DNA from: Treponema sp.
GTDB taxonomy: Bacteria; Spirochaetota; Spirochaetia; Treponematales; Breznakiellaceae
Direction: 5' to 3'
Assembly (NCBI GenBank): GCA_031255875.1
Contig: JAIRRR010000003.1
Coordinates: 1-6,569 of the forward strand
DNA length: 6,569 nucleotides
Within the stretch, counting starts at the first letter, position 1. Every line of letters begins with the position of its first letter. The notes beneath the pieces were generated by a model. The model was not told the DNA's origin. It saw only the letters and a program-made list of their open reading frames with translations, and made no database searches. A program made the position numbers and the translations under genes. This document shows, piece after piece, positions 1 through 4,429 of the stretch.

Positions 1-3000
1 ATGAAACCCGAACTGCTTGCCATGAAAAACTTCGGCCCTTTCGCGGGAAGGGAAGTCGTCAACTTCAACGCGCTGGACGATATTTTTCTTATTACCGGCA
101 AGACCGGCTCGGGAAAAACCAGTATTTTCGACGCGCTCTGTTTTGCCCTCTACGGAAAAGTCCCGGGAAGCAGGGGGGATCACCTGGCCCGGCTTAGAAG
201 CGATTATACCCAGGAGGGGGATGAATGCCTGGTTTCCCTGGAATTTTCGTCCGGGGGGAAACGCTACCGGATAGATAGGTCCCCCAGGCGGGAAAAGCAA
301 AAACAGCGGGGGAAAGGCGGTGACGAATACGCCGCGCTTTACGAGATCCGCCGCGATAGTATCATCCCGCTTAATACAAAAAGGGCCGAAACCGACGAGG
401 CTGTCCGCTCACTTCTCGGGCTGGACGCGGACGAGTTCTTTAAAATAGTGCTGCTCCCCCAGGGGGAATTCGCCGAGTTTTTAAAACAGAATACCGCAAA
501 GCGCCGCGACGTGCTGGGGAAACTTTTCCCCATCGAAACGGCTTCCCGGATAAAGGATATCGCGGCGGAAAGGGCGAACCAACTGAACGCGGAAACCAGG
601 GAGCTTATGAGGGCCCTGGCGGAAATTAACAAGCGTGTTTCATTTGATACTATAGACGGGCTGCGGGAACAGGCCGGGGCGGAACTCCGGGACGCCCGGG
701 CGAAAAACAGGGCCCTGGCGGACAAGGCTGAAAAACTCAAAACCGCCCTTGCCATAAGGCAGAACGAGGCGGCCCTGCGCGAGCGGCTTCTGGCGGCGGA
801 GCGCGAGGCGGCGCAAAACCAGGAAGAGGCGGCGGCAGTCGCGGAAAAAGAGAGGCGGCGCGATCTTTCAAGGGAAGCCCGGCCGCTCGCCCAGCTTCTG
901 GACAGCGAGGCCGAAAAGAAGGCGGCTGTTCTTGAAAGCGAGGCCGCGTTTAACGGGGCCGCCGAAGAAAAAAAAGAGGCCGGGGAGGCCCTGGCTATTG
1001 CGGAGAGCAGGGCCGGGGAAACGCCCGGGCTTGAGGCCGAAACGCGGGAACTCAGGGAAAGGCGGCCTGCCGTGGCGGAAATGCTGGCGGAAGAAGAAAA
1101 ACTCGCCCGGGCCGGGGAAGAAACAGAAACGCTGCGCGTTAAAACAGAAACGCTTTCCCTTGAAACCGGCAGATTCAGGGAACAGCTTGCCGGTATGGAA
1201 GACGAAATACAAAAACTCGAAACTGCGGCGCAAAAAACCGACGAGCTTGAATCCCGGCTTGAGGGCGCGAGGGCCGTCATGGAGCGCCTCAGGGACCTGA
1301 AAAAAATGACCGCCGAGGGGGAGATTTCCCTTGCCGCCGAAAAAGAAGCGGAAGATGCGGTAGAAAAACTGCGCGCCGAATGCGGCGAACTTTCCCGGCG
1401 CGTCCCTGTTCTGGAAGAAGAGCTTGCGCGGATCAGGCGGGAAAAGGAAAACCACGAGCGCGGGGATATTGCGGCCCATCTTGCCCTGGGACTCAGGAGC
1501 GGGGAACCCTGCCCTGTCTGCGGCTCACGGGAACACCCGCTCCCCGCGCCCGCGCCCGCGCCGCTCTTTGGCGTTGGCGAACGCATCGCCTCCCTGGAAG
1601 GCGCGGTGCGGGACGGGCAAAACGGCCTTGCCGAAAAATCCGCCGAACAGAAGGGCCGGGAGCAGGAACAGCGCCGGGCGGCCGCAAAAACGCGGGAACT
1701 CCTCGCCGCCGCCGCGGAGATCAAGGGGGAAATCGCCTCCTGCGGGGCGGAACAGGGGGCCGTATCGGGGGGCGATGCCGCGCTCCGCCTTTTTGCCCGG
1801 GCTGCGGGCCGCCTGCCATCCCACGCGGAAACAGAGGAACTGTTAAAGGCGCAGGTACAGCTGGTGAACGGCCTGCTCGCGAAACAGAAGGCCGCCAGGC
1901 AGGCGGCGGGCCGCCTTGCGGAACTGAGGCGCGAGCAGGATCTGCGCAGAAAGGCGGGCGCGGAAAAGGAAAAGGAATTCGCCGCCCTCGATGAAAAACT
2001 GAAAAACCTTTCCGCTGCGGTTCTTGAAACCCGGCAAAAACACGAACGTGTTTTGGAAGAGGCCCGCCGTACCCTTGCCGGGGCTCTGGCCGGAGGCGCG
2101 GCGGCAGGGCAGTCTGCGGCGGGTATTCTCGCGGCCATAGACCGCCGCCTTGCCCAAGCCGAAGAAGCCATAAGGCGGAACCGCGACGGGCGGGAAAAGG
2201 CAGGCCGCGCCCTCGCGGCGGCGGCGGCCCGGGAGGAAAGCCTTGAAAGCCGCAGGGAAGAGGCGCGGAAACAGCACCGCGAAGCGGCGGAGGCCCTGGA
2301 AACGGCGCTGGCGTCTTCCCCGTTTGGAAACGCGGAAGCCCTGCGCGCCGCGCTGGCGGACGCCGCCGCCGAAGCCGCCCTGGAAGAAGAGATAAACCGC
2401 TGGAAAGAGGAACGGTCGCGGCTTGCCTTGCTCAGGGAGGAATTGCTGCGCTCCCTTGGCGCGGTACGGGAGGAGCTGCGCTCCCTGGGGGACATACCCG
2501 AAGCGGAGGAAATAAAGCGGGAATTGGCGGAACTGGCGGCGGAACTAGAAAAAGCGGAGGAGGAGCGGGACCGGGCGAGCGGCAGAATCGCGGCCCTGGA
2601 ACAGGACGCGCAATTGCTGCGCGAAACCAGCGAAAGGTACGAAGAACTGCGGCAAAAAAGCCGCCGCTATACCGCGCTGGCAAAGGACCTGCGCGGCGAA
2701 AATCCCAAGAAAAGGCCGTTTGACGCATGGCTGCTGGGCCGCTATCTGGAAGAAGTCGCCGCCTTCGCCACCCGCCGGCTTGAACGGATGAGCGAGGGCC
2801 GCTACTCCCTGCTCCTCGATTCCGGCGGCGAAAAGGGCCGCGCCTGGACAGGGCTCGATCTCGCGGTCTTTGATGCCTATACCGGGAAATGCCGGCCCTG
2901 CGCCACGCTTTCCGGGGGCGAAAGTTTCATGGCTTCCATCAGCCTCGCGCTGGGGCTTGCGGACTCCATCCAGAACCGTTCCGGCGGGGTGCGGCTGGAC

Positions 3001-3231
3001 GCGGTGTTTATCGACGAAGGCTTCGGCAGCCTGGACGACGCCACCCTCGATCTGGCGATGACCGTGCTCGACGAGCTGCGCTCCCACCGCATGGTGGGGC
3101 TTATCTCCCACGTCGCCGACATGCGTTCCCGGATTTCCAGCCGCGTCGAGGTAATCAAGTCGGGATCGGGTTCCAGGATCAGGCTTGACAGCGCCCGTGT
3201 TCCGTTGCAAGATGGGGAAACAGCCCTGTAA
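1..3231 (+). CDS. sbcC: SbcC, ATPase subunit of the SbcCD DNA-end nuclease
   Basis: This gene encodes a 1076-residue SMC/Rad50-type ATPase. With the SbcD nuclease it forms SbcCD, which cleaves DNA hairpins and processes double-strand ends in the cytoplasm. Seen in the sequence: Walker A GKTGSGKTS at residues 33-41 (K39, T40); Q-loop LPQGEF with Q154; a zinc-hook CPVC at 504-507 between two long Ala/Glu/Arg-rich coiled-coil arms (about 180-500 and 520-880); ABC signature LSGGES from 970; Walker B ending in D1005-E1006; D-loop SLDD at 1010-1013; and H-loop H1037. All nucleotide-binding motifs are intact, and the length is close to that of E. coli SbcC (about 1050). The start is the first base of the window, and the N-terminus matches the usual SbcC beginning, so the protein looks complete although its ribosome binding site is out of view. 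sbcD, normally adjacent, is not in the window and probably lies to the left. The next gene follows after 16 bases. Confidence 0.97.
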   Translation: MKPELLAMKNFGPFAGREVVNFNALDDIFLITGKTGSGKTSIFDALCFALYGKVPGSRGDHLARLRSDYTQEGDECLVSLEFSSGGKRYRIDRSPRREKQKQRGKGGDEYAALYEIRRDSIIPLNTKRAETDEAVRSLLGLDADEFFKIVLLPQGEFAEFLKQNTAKRRDVLGKLFPIETASRIKDIAAERANQLNAETRELMRALAEINKRVSFDTIDGLREQAGAELRDARAKNRALADKAEKLKTALAIRQNEAALRERLLAAEREAAQNQEEAAAVAEKERRRDLSREARPLAQLLDSEAEKKAAVLESEAAFNGAAEEKKEAGEALAIAESRAGETPGLEAETRELRERRPAVAEMLAEEEKLARAGEETETLRVKTETLSLETGRFREQLAGMEDEIQKLETAAQKTDELESRLEGARAVMERLRDLKKMTAEGEISLAAEKEAEDAVEKLRAECGELSRRVPVLEEELARIRREKENHERGDIAAHLALGLRSGEPCPVCGSREHPLPAPAPAPLFGVGERIASLEGAVRDGQNGLAEKSAEQKGREQEQRRAAAKTRELLAAAAEIKGEIASCGAEQGAVSGGDAALRLFARAAGRLPSHAETEELLKAQVQLVNGLLAKQKAARQAAGRLAELRREQDLRRKAGAEKEKEFAALDEKLKNLSAAVLETRQKHERVLEEARRTLAGALAGGAAAGQSAAGILAAIDRRLAQAEEAIRRNRDGREKAGRALAAAAAREESLESRREEARKQHREAAEALETALASSPFGNAEALRAALADAAAEAALEEEINRWKEERSRLALLREELLRSLGAVREELRSLGDIPEAEEIKRELAELAAELEKAEEERDRASGRIAALEQDAQLLRETSERYEELRQKSRRYTALAKDLRGENPKKRPFDAWLLGRYLEEVAAFATRRLERMSEGRYSLLLDSGGEKGRAWTGLDLAVFDAYTGKCRPCATLSGGESFMASISLALGLADSIQNRSGGVRLDAVFIDEGFGSLDDATLDLAMTVLDELRSHRMVGLISHVADMRSRISSRVEVIKSGSGSRIRLDSARVPLQDGETAL

Positions 3232-3235
3232 CAGC

Positions 3236-3241
3236 AAGAGG
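3236..3241 (+). promoter_or_regulatory. Ribosome binding site of the TSCPD gene
   Basis: AAGAGG lies 6 bases before the ATG at 3248. It decides the start against the in-frame upstream ATG at 3185, which would overlap the end of sbcC and adds 21 residues that do not belong to the family fold. Confidence 0.75.
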
Positions 3242-3247
3242 TATTAT

Positions 3248-3502
3248 ATGTTTGAGTACAAAACCCGGGGGACCTGTTCCACGAAAATTACTTTTGATAT
3301 TAAGGACGGGAAGATGCATCAGCTTGCCTTTAAAGACGGCTGCGAAGGCAACCTCAGCGGAATATCGAAACTGGCGGAAGGCATGGAAGCCCGGCAGCTG
3401 GCCTCGCTTTTGAAAGGCACCAGGTGCGGACGGAAAAGCACTTCCTGCCCCGACCAACTGGCCATCGCCATAGAGCGGGCCCTGGCCGGGCAGCAACGGT
3501 AA
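3248..3502 (+). CDS. TSCPD domain protein (TIGR03905 type), function unknown
   Basis: This small protein of 84 residues carries the diagnostic TSCPD motif at 65-69 near its C-terminus. It has the pattern typical of the TIGR03905 family: a GTCS motif at 8-11, DGCEGNL at 30-36, and RCG at 59-61 just before the TSCPD motif. Four cysteines (C10, C32, C60, C67) are spaced so that they could bind a metal or an Fe-S cluster; this is inference. Related TSCPD domains occur at the C-terminus of some B12-dependent ribonucleotide reductases, but the stand-alone protein has no established role that I know of. No signal peptide or membrane segment is visible, so it is probably cytoplasmic. It starts 16 bases after the sbcC stop with its own ribosome binding site, which suggests co-transcription with sbcC. 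Its stop lies 8 bases before a riboswitch aptamer. Confidence 0.9.
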   Translation: MFEYKTRGTCSTKITFDIKDGKMHQLAFKDGCEGNLSGISKLAEGMEARQLASLLKGTRCGRKSTSCPDQLAIAIERALAGQQR

Positions 3503-3509
3503 ACGCTAC

Positions 3510-3546
3510 GGCGGTCGTCCTGCCACCCGCCTTACCAAAACAAGGA
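3510..3546 (+). promoter_or_regulatory. preQ1-I (class I) riboswitch aptamer, translational type
   Basis: A hand fold gives an H-type pseudoknot of preQ1-I form. P1 is a perfect 5-bp helix, 3510-3514 (GGCGG) with 3527-3531 (CCGCC). The loop 3515-3526 begins UCG, as in the Thermoanaerobacter tengcongensis aptamer. The tail 3532-3543 (UUACCAAAACAA) differs from that aptamer's tail at one position. P2 can form between 3518-3522 (UCCUG) and 3541-3546 (CAAGGA) with one bulged A. By this alignment C3526 is the ligand-pairing cytosine, U3515 is the conserved loop U, and A3540 is the conserved tail A. The Shine-Dalgarno AAGGAGG (3542-3548) takes part in P2, so ligand binding should hide it and switch off translation of the transporter gene that starts at 3554. 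The downstream gene imports queuosine precursors, a known regulon of this riboswitch class. The motif alignment is from memory, without a covariance-model score. Confidence 0.85.
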
Positions 3547-3548
3547 GG
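3542..3548 (+). promoter_or_regulatory. Shine-Dalgarno of the transporter gene, inside the riboswitch pseudoknot
   Basis: AAGGAGG is a near-perfect ribosome binding site 5 bases before the ATG at 3554, and it fixes that start. Its first five bases pair with the riboswitch loop in the proposed P2 helix, so its accessibility is expected to depend on preQ1. Confidence 0.85.
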
Positions 3549-3553
3549 CTCCC

Positions 3554-4276
3554 ATGGCCTTGCCCGACTCTCCGCGCGGCTTTAAATCTTTGTTCCGAAC
3601 CGGAAAAGACCGCCCGCATTTCCGCCACATAGACGTAATAACGGCTTTTTTCGTCGCGGTGTTCATCACAAGCAATATCGCATCTTCGGCAAAAATCGTG
3701 GACCTGGGTTTCTCCCTCTTCGGCATACGCCTTGCCTTTGACGGGGGCACCCTGCTCTTCCCCCTGTCCTATGTTTTCGGCGACATACTCACCGAGGTCT
3801 ACGGCTTCAGGGCGTCCCGGCGGGTCATCTGGACGGGCTTTGCCGCGCTGGCGCTAAGCTCGGCGGTATTTTTCCTGCTCAGCGCGCTGCCCGCCGACAG
3901 CGAATGGGAGAGCTACGCGGGAAGCGCGGCCTACGACGCCATTATGGGGGGCATCAGCACCGGCGGCATAGCGGCCGCGAGCCTCCTGGGGTACCTTGCC
4001 GGGGAATTCTCCAACTCGGCGAGCCTTGAACGCATCAAAATACTGATGAAGGGAAAACTGCTCTGGGTAAGGACCATCGGGAGCACCCTGATAGGGGAAC
4101 TACTGGACAGCGCGGTATTTGTGTTTGTCGCAAGCGCCGCCGGCGTATTCGGCTGGGAACTTTTTGTAAATTTGGTACTAACCAACTATCTCTTCAAATG
4201 CGCCGTCGAAGTTATCATGACTCCGGTAACTTACCTTGCGGTAGGAAAACTCAAAAAAGCCGAAGGTTTTCGGTAA
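3554..4276 (+). CDS. yhhQ: YhhQ/DUF165 family queuosine precursor (preQ0/preQ1) transporter
   Basis: This is an integral membrane protein of 240 residues with about six hydrophobic helices (roughly 27-45, 65-84, 90-112, 132-150, 179-198, 203-231). It belongs to the YhhQ (COG1738, DUF165, VUT) family, whose E. coli member imports preQ0 and preQ1 for tRNA queuosine synthesis. Family hallmarks are visible: TSNI at 39-42; D63-G-G followed by LLFPLSYVFGDILTEVYGF at 67-85; and RTIGSTLIGELLDS at 173-186. Length is normal for the family. The N-terminal 25 residues are basic and polar, consistent with a cytoplasmic start. The preQ1-I riboswitch directly upstream independently supports the substrate. 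No queuosine biosynthesis gene is in view, so salvage is a plausible role but cannot be shown here. Energy coupling through an ECF module (as in QueT) is not indicated by the neighbours. Confidence 0.93.
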   Translation: MALPDSPRGFKSLFRTGKDRPHFRHIDVITAFFVAVFITSNIASSAKIVDLGFSLFGIRLAFDGGTLLFPLSYVFGDILTEVYGFRASRRVIWTGFAALALSSAVFFLLSALPADSEWESYAGSAAYDAIMGGISTGGIAAASLLGYLAGEFSNSASLERIKILMKGKLLWVRTIGSTLIGELLDSAVFVFVASAAGVFGWELFVNLVLTNYLFKCAVEVIMTPVTYLAVGKLKKAEGFR

Positions 4277-4279
4277 GGA

Positions 4280-4311
4280 GCCGGACCGGCGGATCCCGAT
4301 ACCGGCCCGGC
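4280..4311 (+). terminator. GC-rich hairpin after the transporter gene, possible terminator
   Basis: A 10-position stem pairs 4280-4289 with 4302-4311 with one A-C mismatch at 4285/4306. It closes a 12-base loop that can itself form a short CGG/CCG stem. It begins 3 bases after the stop codon. The sequence downstream (CTTGAATTGTT) is only moderately U-rich, so this would be a weak or imperfect intrinsic terminator. Confidence 0.5.
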
Positions 4312-4384
4312 CTTGAATTGTTCCACAAAACCTCTGGAAACCCAACCGGGGTTTTCAGAGGTTCCCTTAAATTGATCCGCTAAA
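4311..4384. repeat. Imperfect 20-nt direct repeats flanking a palindrome
   Basis: Positions 4311-4330 and 4365-4384 match at 16 of 20 bases, with the core from 4311-4324 against 4365-4378 matching 12 of 14. They bracket the palindrome at 4329-4363. A third partial copy (TAAATTTGATC, 4381-4391) overlaps the end. The arrangement resembles a small intergenic repeat element, but whether it recurs in the genome cannot be seen here. Confidence 0.45.
4329..4363. terminator. 15-bp palindrome, possible second terminator or dispersed repeat
   Basis: The left arm 4329-4343 pairs with 4349-4363 over 15 consecutive positions, with one G-U wobble (4337/4355), around a 5-base loop. On the + strand it is followed by CCCTTAAATT, which is not a proper U-tract. 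On the - strand the stem runs into a short T run (four Ts, two of them within the stem). It separates the transporter gene from the kinase promoter, so a transcription-insulating role is plausible. An intergenic palindromic repeat is the alternative. Confidence 0.5.
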
Positions 4385-4391
4385 TTTGATC

Positions 4392-4421
4392 TTGCAAAAA
4401 GAAAAAAATGCGGAGTACAAT
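4392..4421 (+). promoter_or_regulatory. Predicted sigma-70-type promoter of the kinase gene
   Basis: A -35-like TTGCAA (4392-4397, 4 of 6 consensus matches) and a -10 TACAAT (4416-4421, 5 of 6) are 18 bases apart in an AT-rich stretch that stands out from the GC-rich surroundings. Only 8 bases separate the -10 box from the ATG at 4430, so transcription would begin at or within a few bases of the start codon. Confidence 0.5.
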
Positions 4422-4429
4422 CATATACC

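Noticed and set aside
339..2495. A 718-codon open frame on the - strand inside sbcC
   Set aside because: It lies opposite a gene with every SbcC motif intact. Its translation is Ser/Ala/Arg-rich with no recognisable domain, as expected from GC-rich third positions of a coiled-coil gene read in reverse.
2545..3237. A 230-codon open frame on the - strand over the SbcC ATPase end
   Set aside because: It is antisense to the conserved signature, Walker B and H-loop region. No family resemblance is seen; it is a codon-bias shadow.
3185..3247. Upstream in-frame ATG for the TSCPD protein
   Set aside because: It would overlap sbcC by 47 bases. The ATG at 3248 has a proper ribosome binding site and starts where the family usually starts.
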